Assembly: GCA_949752745.1 (NCBI GenBank)
Contig: OX457034.1
Coordinates: 7,028,904-7,092,903 of the forward strand
Length of the DNA stretch: 64,000 nt
Source: Protula sp. h YS-2021
Taxonomy: Eukaryota; Annelida; Polychaeta; Sabellida; Serpulidae
Direction of reading: 5' to 3'
Part shown: positions 51,565-60,029 of the stretch, in pieces
Numbering within the stretch: position 1 is the stretch's first letter
Layout of the letters: every line of letters starts with the position of its first letter
Notes under the pieces: generated by a model
What the model was told of the DNA's origin: nothing
The model's database searches: none
What the model saw: the letters and a program-made list of their open reading frames with translations, nothing else
Translations under genes and position numbers: made by a program

Positions 51565-54500
51565 AAACAAACAAAAAAACCCCACCTTTTCCTCCTCGAT
51601 GCTTGTCATGTGATTGGTTGTGATCGCGTCGATCTTCTCTAAATATTCCTTCTCCTTTTCCTCCCAACTTTCGCTCTCCTTTCATGTGAAGAAAACGGAA
51701 ATTCTAAATGTAACATATTTTTCTGACAGAGTCAACAGGGTGCTGCCGTCAATACAACCAGCGCTTACTGACATCGTCGAATCTTAATTTCAAGGCAAAG
51801 GAGCTGGGACTCCACATTAATGCTTATTTATTTTAGAATAGAACATAATATTATTTATTGTATGTGTATTTATGGAAATACTGACAATGTATTGTGACCT
51901 TTGGGTATGATAACCTAAGGTATGGTGACCTGTGGGTGCGGTGACCTGAGGGTGTGGTGACCTGTGGGTGCGGTGACCTGAGGGTGTGGTAACCTGTGCG
52001 TATGGTGACCCTTGGGTGTGGTGACCTATGTGTATGGTGACTTCTGGGTGTGGTGACCTATGTGTATGGTGACTTCTGGGTGTGGTGACCTATGTGTATG
52101 GTGACTTCTGGGTGTGGTCACCTATGTGTATGGTGACTTCTGGGTGTGGTCACCTATGTGTATGGTGACTAGTGGGTTTTGTGATCTGTGTGTATGGTGA
52201 CCTGTGTGTATGGTGACCTATGGGTGTGGTGACCTGTGGGTTTTTTGACCTGTGGATGTGGTGACCTGTGGATGTGGTGACCTGTGAGTATGACGGGTAT
52301 GATAAGTTGTGGGGGGAGATGAGTAACTTATCCCCTGATGGTATATAACCTACGCTGTCATAGGGAGCAGCCTACTACATAAGATAGGGCTGCCACGTGA
52401 GAAACCTACCACATAAAGGTGACCATTCTGAGCTATAATGGAGAGTAGCGTCAATGTGATTAGCCTCAATATGATAACCGGCAGCCCACTGCACGACAAT
52501 ATGACAATGAGTGGCCTACCATATGACCATGACTAGCCTACCATGACAATGAGTAGTCTACCAAATGACAATGATTTGACAATAAGTGTCCTACCATATG
52601 ATAATGAGTAGCCTGCCATATGGCAATGAATGACCTACCATATGACAATAAGTGCCCTACCATATGACAATGAGTAGCCTACCATATGACAATAAGTGCC
52701 CTACCATATGACAATGAGTAGCCTACCATATCATAAGCACTTTTGAGCTCCGTAAACTGCTCCGCCTGCCTCTCCAGCCGCACCGACAAGCCCCTCACTT
52801 CCTGCTCCGCGCCCTCCCTGCCCTTCCTCTCCTGCGCTAACTCTTTGACCGCCAGGTGGCGCTCCTCCTCCTTCTGCTGCAGCTGCTGCTGCTTTTCCGC
52901 CTGCTCGCGCTGTGACGTCATGCGCTCGACGCTCAGCTTCTCTACGGAGTCTCGCAAGTCAGCCTCCAGCCTCTCTATCAGCTAAAACCACGGATATCAA
53001 ACCACAGATATCAAACCAGATATCAAACCACATATATGAAAACAGAGATATCAAAACAGAGATACCACACCATAAATATCAAAACAGAGATATCAAACCA
53101 TAGATAGCAAAACAGAGATATCAAACCATAGATATCAAAGCAGATATCAAACCACAGATATTAAACCACAGACATCAAAGCACAGATATAAAAACAGAAA
53201 TATCGAAACAGTCGTTAAAACTCAAAAGACAGGCTACCAAATTAACGCCACAGAAAAAAAAAAACGCAAAAAATGGCGTCATGAAAAATTGATTGACCTA
53301 ACAGAAATGACGTCGCTGAAAACGGACTCGGGGAGCGGGGGGGGGGGGGGGGGGGGCGTACCTGGCTTTGTCGGCTGAATTGCGTAGCGACCTGCTCGTA
53401 TTCCCTCTGCATGACCTTGACCTTGTCCTCCCTCTCCGCCTCGCCCTTCTTCCAGTTCTCCACCACCCGCGCCAGCGTCCTGTCCAGCTGCACCACCATG
53501 GCGTCCTTCTTCCGGTCCGTCTCCGTGGCAACCGCCAGCTGCTGCTGTGCCTCCAACAGCTACCCGGGTAAAACGGTCAAGGTCAGCAGGAAAAAGTTGA
53601 TTTTTACTTTTCTTCCCCACCTCCCCCCCCCCCCCAACCACAACCCTACTTTGTACTTAAATGTAGCTAGAATTCAATGGCCTAAAACCTAAAACTTAAA
53701 AAAAAACACCCGCTTTTCATTTAAACAAACATTTTACTTTACGTTAAATTATAAAAGAATTTATTTAATGTTAAATAAAATGATTACTACTTTAACAACC
53801 ACAATAGTTATTTTCTATTCTTTAAGTGTAATAACAGAACTAACCTTCCGCTCTAATTCTTGAATGCGATTTTCACAATACTGAAAGTAAAAACATGGAC
53901 AAGAAATTAAGTTGAGCGCAGTTGTGTCAACATTGTTAGTCGAGAAATAAATCTTCACATAAATAATATAAAAAATCCCATGTTGTGTTATTTTTATTAT
54001 TAATATTAGTAGTAGTAGTAGTAGAGACAGTAGTAGTAGTACTATTATTACACATGGAAAGTTCCACAAGTTTAATTTAAATTTTAATTTAATTTTAATT
54101 TAAAGTTTCCTAGTGTAACTAAGCTCGTACTGGAAAGTGACTTATCTTTTTTTCTCTGTAAATCGTTTTCGTGACAAACGCAAATCCCTAGAACCTCCAA
54201 ATTTTACATGACTGTCGGACGGTATCCATTCTTGTGCCGCGCGAAACTCGGAGGCGAGAGATCACTTAAGATATTGTGTTTTATCGATAATAATTTTAGA
54301 CTGCACATCAACCATAACAAAGCATGAGTAGCCTTAGCCTTGGGAATAGTAAACAGTGTTCTCTTACATAAGCAGCCAATGTTTTGTTCTGCGTACCTGC
54401 TCGCGCGAGGTAAGAAAAATCAATGCGGGCTAATTGTGCCAAGACAGCAATACATAAAAAGGCAGGTTTCTGTGTACTAACCATTAGGTGCTTTAACATC

Positions 54501-57500
54501 AGTTTTAAAGGTTAAGTTATCGAAAACATACGGACCTATAGCTGCCTGGTTATAGTTTCTCTAACCTTCATAATTCGGAAATCTCATTATGACCCCCCCC
54601 CCCCCAGTCAACTTTACTACGTTTTCCAGTGATCCTTAACTCTCTCCCTCTCCCTTCTCTTTCTGGTTCGGTTCAGAATGTTTGAATCTATTCAACCCCA
54701 GATTTTTTCAGACGAACGTAATCAACGAACTTTTCGAATTGCAAAACTTAAGTGACATTTCAAGTTACTTTTATTTTCTCGCTATATTCTTGCAAATAAA
54801 CCGCTTTTATCGAAGCAGTGTTTCTGAATTACGGTTTGACTTGCGTAAATGCCAACAATGCAGAAAACTGTATACCTTTCCAAGTTGTTGTTGTTGTTGT
54901 TTAATTAATACGTAACAATGTTAACTGCAGAAACAGCCGTTAAATCCGAGAAACAAAATATACCAATACACGAATTTCTAAGCCATCATAATAACAAACT
55001 TCGCAATTTCGGTTGGACCAATCAAAAGGCAGCGGTTGCAGAACAACGGCATACCCAGCTCCCTCACCCCCCCCCCAACCCCGGAATTCCATTATGGCGG
55101 AAGACGACTCAACCCTTACGGACCTTTCTTTTGTACTGTTCTTTCTCAAAAGCGGCCTTCAGGAACTTGGTTTCCATCTGTAGAGCGCTGACGTCACACA
55201 TGACCGGGTTCTCGGCGTCCTGTGGCGGAGCGAAGTACTTGGCCGAGAACTGGAGCATCTCTTCAAAGTGGTGAGTGCTACCTGCAGCGGAATCGTGCGG
55301 ATACCCGGCAGCCGTTCTGATGGTGGCAACAAAAAAAAAAAAGAAGGTTTTCTGCAGTGACTGTGACGCCGACAGAGACACAAACTAAGAAACACCCCAC
55401 CCCTCGCACTATAAACAAAAACCCAACAATGACGCCATCCTGCACCGATCTTTTAAAATCATCAGCAATAAATTTAGTTCCAAACTTGTGACACCCCCTG
55501 TCCCTTAAAATCTGGCGAGCATGAAACTAGGGCGAGGTTGCATATCCGGTAAGCTCCATCCCTCTCCCCCAACCCCTTCGAGAAACTTTAGTAAAAAAAA
55601 AAACAATCCGCCCTGTAAGATACCCTCTGCAACACACCTAGCTTTAATTCCCTCCCGCCCTTCGCCAAGGAAAGTATCTCCACGTAGGTCTGCAAATGCA
55701 CGAGTGCGCATGTCACTCATGGTGCTTCCGCCAGGTGGCGTGACGTCACTGGAGGTCGTCTGCTGCAGGTGTAATATCGCCTCAAGCTGCTGTCTCGATT
55801 CCTCCATGTTTCTGATATCTGCATTGGTCACATTCTGCAGTGATCTCTGCAAATCAGTCCAAAATCGGTTAGTTCACACCTCTATTCAGTGAACTACTTC
55901 CTTTTTTCGAAAAATATTTTATCTCAATTTCCAGCCTTTACTATAAAATTTACCTTCAGACAACATTACAAAATGTTGCACCTTCTCAAAGGTGTTGATT
56001 ATAAAGACAGCTGACCGTACATTTTAAAGATAAAACGATTCCGAGAGGTTGAGCTTTAAATACGGCAAAATAAGACACGAAAATACGATACAAAATAAGA
56101 CACGACATGTTCTTTCCATGGTTCTTCTCCGGTGACAAATAATCTGAAAATATGTGACAGCTTTTATCAAGTCATCGGAATTTTTTGCCATACACTCGAC
56201 CTCAAAGAAGTATACGGGAGGCTCTACCCTTTGTGCAGCCGTTATTTGCGAATGACTCATGTTCTGCAGCACTTGTTTTACGGCATCAACGCCTGGAGAC
56301 TGCATCAAAAGCCTCTGCTGTTCACCGCTTGGTGGCGCCACGCGCTCGTCTGACTTTATTGGGCTCAGGTCAAGGCCGTCCTGCTGCATTTTCTTGCGCA
56401 ATGACGGTGGCGATTCCACGGAAGTGTGAACCCCTAAAAACATAAGACCATGGGCTTGAAAAGTGTTTGTTATCGAAATAATCCAAATGCAGCTTTTTCT
56501 CTCACACCCAGCCTTTTGCTTCTTCTTATTTTAGCTTTTATGACGTGTGGAGGAAGACAGTGGGAGGGAGGTGCTATTTGAGGGGGGGGGGGCATTGATA
56601 GAAAATGGTACAACACTTACCTTGACTACAGCCGGAAGTTAGCACGTCCCTGGTACTCTTCCCACCCTGGGCACTGCCTGACGACTCAGAATGACCTTGG
56701 CGGCCATCTTTATTTCCGGTGAGCGCACCGGCTCTTACGCCATCTTTAGTTGCCTTCGTTCCTTTTGGCGATGACCTTTTTTGCTGGCCGGACGCCAAAT
56801 TCGGCTTCCGGCTTGCCTTGGGGTCACTTCCGGTGGGTTGCCCTCTCTGCTGACTTTCAGTAACCTTCGCTTTCGACAGCTGAGACTGGTTGGCCCTGGC
56901 AGGGCCAAGGCTTTTTGTTGTTTTTATCCCGCTCAACTGACTTGGCTGTCTTGCATTTGAACTTGGTTGGCCCTGGGCTTGTGACCTTGACCTCTGCTGG
57001 CTGTGGGAGGTCAAGCCCTGTCTTTGAGATTTGGCATCATTTCTCTGAGACGTCGACGATGTTGATCCATTCTGAAGCGACGCCTCAGTTTTTGGCACAG
57101 TCTGTTTCGGCATCGCGCCTTTTCCCTGCGGATTTTGTCTCAGCTCTTGACTGTGTTTATTCTGTGTTGGCACTTTCGAAGAGCCGCTGTCGGCTTTGGC
57201 GTAGCTGTCACTCGAATCGTGACCGCTCCCTCGTGACACGTCATTTCCGCTCACGATTGGCGGGGTCGAGACACCTCCCTGGGTGTCCCGTCTCGAGCCG
57301 GACGACAGACGGGAACCGCCGCTGTGGCCCGATGCTTGCGAGCCCTCGGAGCCGGCGCGGGACACGTGCCTGGCGCGGCGATGGATGTCAAGGGACTCCA
57401 AGGCAGGAACCGAATCGGCGAAGTGGTGATTTCTAGCCGGCACTCTTTCCGTCTGCTCCGTATAGCTCTCCGTCTGCTCCGACTCAGCGTGGTCGCTCTG

Positions 57501-58862
57501 GACCGGAAGTGAGAGGTAATTCACTTCCGGTGGCGCCTGCTGTCCTTGGAACGAGACCGGAAGACTCTGCGGGCAGTTCCTTCCGGCACCTACTGCCGAC
57601 CCACGCGCTTCCTGATCCAACGTCGGAAATGTGTGTAGTTCCGGCTGCTGGTGGTTTCCATCGGATTCCTGGTTTGCCCCTTGCGTTGGCTCTCGATCCA
57701 TTCCCATGGCCAACCTTTGCCTGACCATGTCACCGTCATCCGGATTTTGTTCATCTTCCGGATTCGGGTTGGGATCAACATTCAGCACCCACTGCCTGAT
57801 AGGTTCATGTTTGTCTTGCGTTGGGAAAGGAGCACCAGCAAAAGCTTGGGGAACGTGCGCAAAACCTTGAACACCAGCGTAAACTTGGGGACTGTGTGCA
57901 AAACCAGACCCGCCAGAAAAATTTTGTGAACCTTGTGCAAAACCTTGACTGGTAGTGGGTAAACTCTGCGAGCCGTGTGCAAATCCCTGAGCGCTCGGAG
58001 GAATATTCCGAGACCCAGGCGCATTTTGGTGACCGAGTGCAAAACCCTGGTTTCCGAGAGGCATGCTTTGCGAGCTGTGTGCAAAGCCTTGATTCCCGAG
58101 CCCGTACCCTTGGGCGCCCGGCAGCTTCCTGTCATATGCGCCTTGATATTGACCCTCGGGTTCACATCGTTCACTGTTCTCCTCACATTCCTCCTCCTCT
58201 TCTTCCTCGCCATTGTCCTCGTGAAGCTGCCGGAAGTGCTCCGATTCGGCGCTCTCCTGCTCCATCTCCAAGTACTGATCGGCTTCCGCATTCTCCGATT
58301 CGCTCACCTGGTCCGCCTCTTCCAGGTCTGACTTGTGGCCGGCATCGCTGTCCTCCCCCTCAAGCTCATTTCTCTCGGGCAAGTCAAGGACAGCTAGGGA
58401 CAACTCATGCTGAGACAATTCACCGTCGAACTCAGGTGCGGCCCCGTGCTGAACATTATCTGCACCTCGGTGCTGAATCTGTCCGCTAGATGCCAGCTCC
58501 AAATTATTTTGCGAAGCTCCAGACGCATTGGCATCGCGGATTTCTCCAGCGTTTTGAAGTACATAATTCTGTAAATTGAACGCCGGCACGGATTGCGGCG
58601 GGCTGTGCAGCACGTGTACTCTTTTCTCAGGCGATACCGCCTGCTCTAGATAACTCCCATCATAACTCGTATCACAGCTGCTATTGGAACTAGGTGAGCG
58701 CTGCACAGGCCGTAGTACAGGGCTGTGTTGGAGTGAAACCCGACTGTCATTTGTCTCCACATTGGGAGCTCCAAGAAGCGGAGCTGCCAGAACATCCGTG
58801 CCGTCACTTGTGTCGTCTCTGAATAGTTGTTTTCTTGAGTTCGTCGACTCATCGTCTGCCAT
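23644..58862 (-). CDS. CNTROB: Centrobin orthologue, 22 coding exons, 1,958 residues
   Basis: Minus-strand exons: 56621-58862, 56228-56433, 55638-55846, 55124-55316, 53845-53880, 53362-53559, 52727-52981, 51586-51678, 50732-50845, 48078-48173, 47142-47248, 46621-46710, 46244-46403, 45444-45637, 29941-29996, 28664-29611, 28143-28197, 27524-27611, 27060-27174, 26535-26661, 25993-26146, 23644-23784. They total 5,877 nt, divisible by three, with GT-AG ends and matching phases. The coiled-coil core (about 750-1333) contains QQLAVATETDRKKDAMV and LDRTLARVVENWKKGEAE, matching vertebrate centrobin by eye; YETQRAELTNRLQDLM and the C-terminal VWK also agree. Centrobin is a daughter-centriole protein that binds tubulin and is needed for centriole assembly and stability. 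This version has an extra about 750-residue disordered N terminus. An acceptor at 58868-58869 implies a 5' UTR exon. Intron 14 (15.4 kb) hosts two genes on the other strand. Confidence 0.85.
24050..25975. repeat. About 1.9-kb minisatellite in centrobin intron 21
   Basis: Units of about 24 bp (CACCACTACAGCACCCATCT) alternate with CACCACTGAGGCACCCTTCT and CATTTGACCACTACAG variants in higher-order blocks; a block near 24365-24500 is repeated near 25410-25530. On the coding strand the unit GTGCAGAAGGGTGCC is similar to the end of exon 21 (GTCCAGAACGGTGCC), so this array may also have started from an exon end, but it has lost the donor. Confidence 0.85.
27990..28066 (-). repeat. Tandem duplicate of centrobin exon 17 with its donor
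   Basis: The 55-nt exon 17 (28143-28197; MAFHKEEVHRQHQSGGD) and its donor GACAG|GTCGGTAC recur almost unchanged about 130 bp downstream. The second copy lacks an acceptor AG (TATGGGATGG in place of GCGCAGGGATGG), so I treat the first as the real exon. Confidence 0.8.
28664..29611 (-). CDS. CNTROB: Centrobin exon 16: Ser/Thr-rich C-terminal region
   Basis: A 948-nt exon (about residues 1417-1732) from the acceptor CATTTCCAG to AACA|GTAAGT. It is mostly low-complexity sequence, with one helical segment (NYEGVELIRAQIEAQRRQVE) near its end. No domain is recognised; it is C-terminal to the conserved coiled coil, as in vertebrate centrobin, where this region mediates microtubule binding. Confidence 0.75.
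29941..29996 (-). CDS. CNTROB: Centrobin exon 15: 56-nt linker exon across the large intron
   Basis: Between TTTTGTTCATCAG and CAG|GTTAAT, this exon supplies GIMTSQGHQHVPQRLQQA. Exon 14 ends two bases into a codon and exon 16 needs one base carried in; this exon takes one base and passes on one base, so it is the piece that makes the frame continuous over the 15.4-kb intron. This phase match is the main evidence that the exons at 23-30 kb belong to the same gene as those at 45-59 kb. Confidence 0.7.
30310..30725. repeat. About 105-bp tandem repeat, four copies
   Basis: Units run CGTGCGCACGTCCTCCA, GGATGGCCCC, CGATGTAACCACCCCGCTGA, CAGCCCCAGACCCGCTCATC, then a C/T spacer. They lie in centrobin intron 14. 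Read-through frames on both strands are by-products. Confidence 0.85.
31177..31184 (+). promoter_or_regulatory. TATA box of the small nested gene
   Basis: TATATATA in the context CGGCTATATATAGGACAG, 42 bp upstream of the ATG at 31226. This spacing would leave a very short 5' UTR (about 15-20 nt). Confidence 0.5.
31226..34094 (+). CDS. Small four-exon coiled-coil protein (71 residues), tentative
   Basis: Exons 31226-31267 (MDEEISTHTATHGK), 31498-31521 (LFHKPRHK), 31868-31938 (RYTRGSFQRNDGTLEKRASS...) and 34016-34094 (LEQKSAELDNLLRTSDKCLK...) join in phase and end in TAA. A TATA box precedes the start and exon 2 has a strong acceptor. The C-terminal half (about 35-66) looks like an amphipathic coiled coil. 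Weak points: the exon 3 donor is GTCCCG, and the stop lies four bases before a good GTGAGT donor (34099), so transcription may continue and a second frame (GGAGQFAKDLRQMLKSQVLP) might be used instead. I do not recognise the protein. It lies in centrobin intron 14 on the opposite strand. Confidence 0.4.
31955..32270. repeat. About 155-bp direct duplication with long G runs
   Basis: Both copies read from GTCGAGGAGGGAGGTAAGAG through CCCACTTTTATGAGAAATTC to CATAAGACCCATACAC with few changes. G runs of up to 18 sit between them. Confidence 0.85.
32655..32780. repeat. About 42-bp tandem repeat, three copies
   Basis: Unit TTTTACGGACGGTTTAGTCT then AAGGTACTTG plus a T-rich end. AT-rich sequence follows to 32930. 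Confidence 0.85.
34130..34310. repeat. About 18-20-bp tandem repeat, about nine copies
   Basis: Unit GTGCGGATCCAGGGGTAT with variants, beginning 30 bp past the GTGAGT donor at 34099. Confidence 0.85.
34320..36330. other. Intronic or intergenic sequence, no gene seen
   Basis: AT-rich, with an AAATA-type simple stretch at about 35650-35720. No exon with coherent splice sites on either strand. Confidence 0.45.
36340..36515. repeat. About 55-bp tandem repeat with poly-G, three copies
   Basis: Unit AGTCACTCAGAGGTGACGAG then GATGGCGG, a G run and AGGTAGCA. Confidence 0.85.
37076..42649 (+). CDS. NHL-repeat (beta-propeller) protein with long disordered N terminus, 1,251 residues
   Basis: Exons 37076-39738, 40021-40157 and 41694-42649 join in phase. 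The ATG has a good context (AACATGG) and an in-frame TAG 12 bases upstream (37061-37063), so it is a credible start; an acceptor-like CTGTTCAG near 37010 suggests a 5' UTR exon. Residues 1 to about 930 are Ser/Asp/Thr-rich with no domain I can name. Residues about 940-1250 contain propeller blades: DYIVTDLGADTVRVFSPEGR, GNLIVSDMLDGG, KIILSDRDDHSIKAYSTDGE, GRFLRPAGIAEDALGHILVA then DSENDRIQMYSGSG, and a last GNLVVLQASGTVAVF. Such blades occur in TRIM2/3/71-type and other NHL proteins, where they bind RNA or protein; there is no RING, B-box or filamin domain here. The gene lies entirely within centrobin intron 14 on the opposite strand. Confidence 0.8.
40230..40345 (+). repeat. Tandem duplicate of the end of NHL-gene exon 2
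   Basis: About 95 bp matching exon 2 from AATGTC through CAGCTGTTCGGAACATTCAC to GAGTGACGTCA, about 180 bp downstream of the true exon end (40157). The donor has changed from CTTGGTGAGT to CTTTTGAGT and is dead. A G-rich spacer separates the copies, as in the other exon-end arrays. Confidence 0.85.
41300..41495. repeat. 17/34-bp tandem repeat, about eleven half-units
   Basis: GGGAACATCCCTCGTTA alternates with GGGAACACCTCTCGTCA. It lies in intron 2 of the NHL gene, about 200 bp before exon 3. Confidence 0.9.
42817..42822 (+). terminator. AATAAA polyadenylation signal of the NHL gene
   Basis: First AATAAA downstream of the stop codon, 168 bp away; a typical distance for a short 3' UTR. Confidence 0.55.
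44370..44526. repeat. 62-bp tandem repeat, about three copies
   Basis: Unit CACATAAACGTCATACGTAT followed by AAGCCAACGTGACCCTG and GTGTGACGTAAC. Confidence 0.85.
44640..44870. repeat. About 62-65-bp tandem repeat, four copies
   Basis: Unit GGTTCGTTCGCCGGCCTTCC, ATGCGTGTCCGAATCCA, then AACAAAGCACCCAGCCCC. The open frames on both strands come from the repeat. Confidence 0.85.
45885..46225 (-). mobile_element. tRNA-derived SINE
   Basis: On the minus strand the head reads GGGGCGGTGTGGCCGAGTGG (A box) and GTCGTGGGTTCGAATCCTGC (B box), the layout of a class II tRNA (Ser/Leu type). The tail contains AAGCGGTTTGAGCAG and ATATAAAATCCATCATTATT-type sequence, a tail style common in animal SINEs, and ends in an (ATT)n tract. 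The acceptor stem does not pair, so it is not a functional tRNA gene. It sits in centrobin intron 13. Confidence 0.8.
46244..46403 (-). CDS. CNTROB: Centrobin exon 13: end of the coiled coil
   Basis: Encodes INNLKAEIAELKKMNSSYET then QRAELTNRLQDLMTSHCSQA, closing the long coiled coil; it corresponds to the VELVERLQAML part of the human protein. The donor GTGAGT lies only about 20 nt upstream of a SINE. Confidence 0.85.
46815..47141 (-). repeat. Exon-end minisatellite in centrobin intron 11 with cassette-exon-like units
   Basis: Three copies, plus a fragment, of the end of exon 11 (VKDISQRHQ) with its donor CA|GTAAGTGC. In each copy the segment between a CCCTCCTCAG acceptor-like site and the donor is exactly 39 nt: 47048-47086, 46960-46998 and 46857-46895. 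In the exon 11 frame the first two are open (CGCCCCCATGTGAAG..., CGCCCCCAGGTAAAG...). The third has TAG and a weaker GTCAGT donor. C-rich spacers, which look like pyrimidine tracts on the coding strand, precede every acceptor. Confidence 0.88.
47290..47960. repeat. Short-unit minisatellite in centrobin intron 10
   Basis: Blocks of 17-18 bp (ACCTGACTGAACCTACC, TGACTACATCTACC, TGACCAAATCG) arranged in higher-order repeats, decaying to the right. It does not resemble the flanking exons. The coding strand repeatedly reads CAGGTAG. Confidence 0.85.
48720..50731 (-). repeat. Exon-end minisatellite in centrobin intron 9 (22-bp unit, 188-bp higher-order repeat)
   Basis: Exon 9 ends GTCGTCAGGGACAGG|GTATGT. 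From this junction the 22-bp unit GTATGTCGTCGTCAGGGACG + GG repeats about 30 times (about 50080-50731). Each unit thus carries a copy of the exon's last 15 nt and a GTATGT donor. Further out, units alternate with a spacer containing CACCCCTTAATGAACGGCGT in 188-bp blocks (starting near 49377, 49565, 49753, 49941). Because 22 is not divisible by three and no frame has a stop, read-through from exon 9 stays open for over 200 codons. Confidence 0.92.
50890..51225. repeat. Polypyrimidine/polypurine tract in centrobin intron 8
   Basis: About 335 bp of almost pure C/T on the plus strand (CTCCCTCTTCTCTTTCTCCC type), hence purine-rich on the coding strand just upstream of the exon 9 acceptor. Mirror symmetry makes triplex structure possible. 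Confidence 0.8.
51530..51563. repeat. Poly-A tract (about 34 bp)
   Basis: Uninterrupted A run followed by (ACAA)n, 23 bp from the end of centrobin exon 8. Confidence 0.85.
51890..52310. repeat. 20-bp-class tandem repeat in centrobin intron 7
   Basis: Units of GGTGACCTGTGGGTGTG and GGTGACTTCTGGGTGTGG with CTATGTGTAT variants. Confidence 0.85.
52480..52726 (-). repeat. Exon-end minisatellite in centrobin intron 7 (22-bp unit)
   Basis: Exon 7 ends TATGATATG|GTAGGCTACT. The intron continues as about ten 22-bp units (coding strand: GTAGGCTACTCATTGTCATA + TG), each repeating the ATATG|GTAGG junction. Confidence 0.85.
52985..53215. repeat. About 17-bp tandem repeat in centrobin intron 6
   Basis: Units GATATCAAACCACAGATA and GATATCAAAACAGA, each carrying GATATC-like cores. 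Confidence 0.8.
53362..53559 (-). CDS. CNTROB: Centrobin exon 6: diagnostic coiled-coil exon
   Basis: 66 residues, LLEAQQQLAVATETDRKKDA followed by MVVQLDRTLARVVENWKKGE. This is the stretch that identified the gene: the order QQLAVA-DRKKD-M-QLD-TLARVVE-W is shared with vertebrate centrobin. It is preceded by a 36-nt microexon (53845-53880, YCENRIQELERK). The intron after it opens with GTACG and a run of about 20 C on the coding strand. Confidence 0.9.
56621..58862 (-). CDS. CNTROB: Centrobin exon 1: disordered N-terminal region
   Basis: Encodes residues 1-747. It starts MADDESTNSRKQLFRDD and ends at CAAG|GTAAGT. The region is rich in Ser, Gln, Glu and Asn, with an acidic stretch around 160-235 (ESENAEADQYLEMEQESAES). 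About seven degenerate copies of an (N/Q)GFAHGSQ motif, roughly 14-16 residues apart, lie at about 247-344. No enzyme or binding domain is visible. Human centrobin (about 900 residues) has no comparable exon as far as I recall, so this is either a lineage addition or a part lost in vertebrates. Confidence 0.8.
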
Positions 58863-58867
58863 TTTCT

Positions 58868-59030
58868 CTGCAAAAGCAAAAAGGCAACAAAATATGAGCT
58901 AATCACAATGTGTGTTTTTTTTTTTTTTTTTTTTTTGGAAAAACATGCGCAGAAATTCGGTGTCTCCATTGCATTTTGACAAGGTTTTTACTTCTTGCAT
59001 TTTGATAATCTACTGTGCAGATCGTATTGT
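58868..59030. other. Centrobin intron upstream of the first coding exon
   Basis: Exon 1 has 5 bases of leader after a TTTTGCAG acceptor, so transcription starts to the right of this point. I could not identify the UTR exon or promoter. Confidence 0.45.
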
Positions 59031-59032
59031 AT

Positions 59033-59718
59033 GCATGCCTAACCCCGGTTCCGGACAGAAACCCTCCCCCCCCCCGGGACCGAACCTACCCCCCCCCGTC
59101 CAAACCCCCCGGGACCGAACCCCCCATGCCAAAATCCCCCCATATGGAGAGGACCAAACTCCCCCTCCCCACTCTTGAACTTTTAAGCAGCCTCCGATCT
59201 TCTGTAATCGTGACTTTATGATTACTGATTATAAAGGTATACAAGGTACATAACTGCAGTCATATTATCTGACGAGCTTTGATCTCAAATGCAACCAGTA
59301 ATCTAATCTGTATGTCGATTGCAATTAAAACATTTGAAGTACGAATTCCTGTTATTTATAAATCACAGGAGTCCACATTGTGTGCTGAATTACAATTATA
59401 CATCCAACTGCAATTAATTTTGTCCAAAGTATACGATATTACTGCAGAGGCGGATCAGTACGCTAAGGTATGTGACTGTCAAAAACAACTGGCTTCCCGG
59501 AGTCGGTTTTCTTTATTTGAGAGCCCTCCAGTGAATTGTTGTACAATCATGATGCAATAAATGTGTGTTTAAATTTGACATATTATATTGGCATTTTGAT
59601 TAGGTTGAGAGGGGGGTTTGGTCCGATCGGGGGGTTTTGGCACGGGGGTATATGAGCGCGGGGGGTTTGGTCACGGGGAATTTAGTCCCGGGGGGTTCTA
59701 GACGCATGCCTAACCATC
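59033..59718. mobile_element. Foldback or MITE-like element with about 115-bp inverted ends
   Basis: The left arm (about 59038-59168) and the reverse complement of the right arm (about 59605-59712) share the order CCCCCGGGAC, CCAAACCCCCCG, GCCAAAA-CCCCC, GACCAAAC-CCCCCTC. GCATGCCTAACC occurs at both outer edges in direct orientation (about 59034 and 59706), as expected of a target duplication or of preferred termini. The interior of about 430 bp has no recognisable protein. Confidence 0.6.
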
Positions 59719-60029
59719 GTAAGTAATAGTAAGTCAAACACTTGAGTTTCGATTTTCACCAAATAAACAATTATGTCCACAAAACTTAAACCTTCTACTT
59801 TTGAGGGTAGTTAGCATTTACGAGGCAAAGAACATTCAAATTGAACAGCACATCGTAATGGGTTAAATTACAGTTTGGTGTGTTAGCTTTGCCAGATGAT
59901 CATGACAAATAATAAGACTTTAATGGTGAATTGCGTTCTTCTAGTTTGTAAATAAGGCTTGAATATGCGTCGAAAACGCTGTTTTCACCTTAAAAGAACA
60001 TATTACCGGGAGATTCCGAAAAGAAGCTC

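Noticed and set aside
59279..59560. 93-codon frame inside the foldback element as a transposase
   Set aside because: No catalytic motif, AT-rich random-looking composition.
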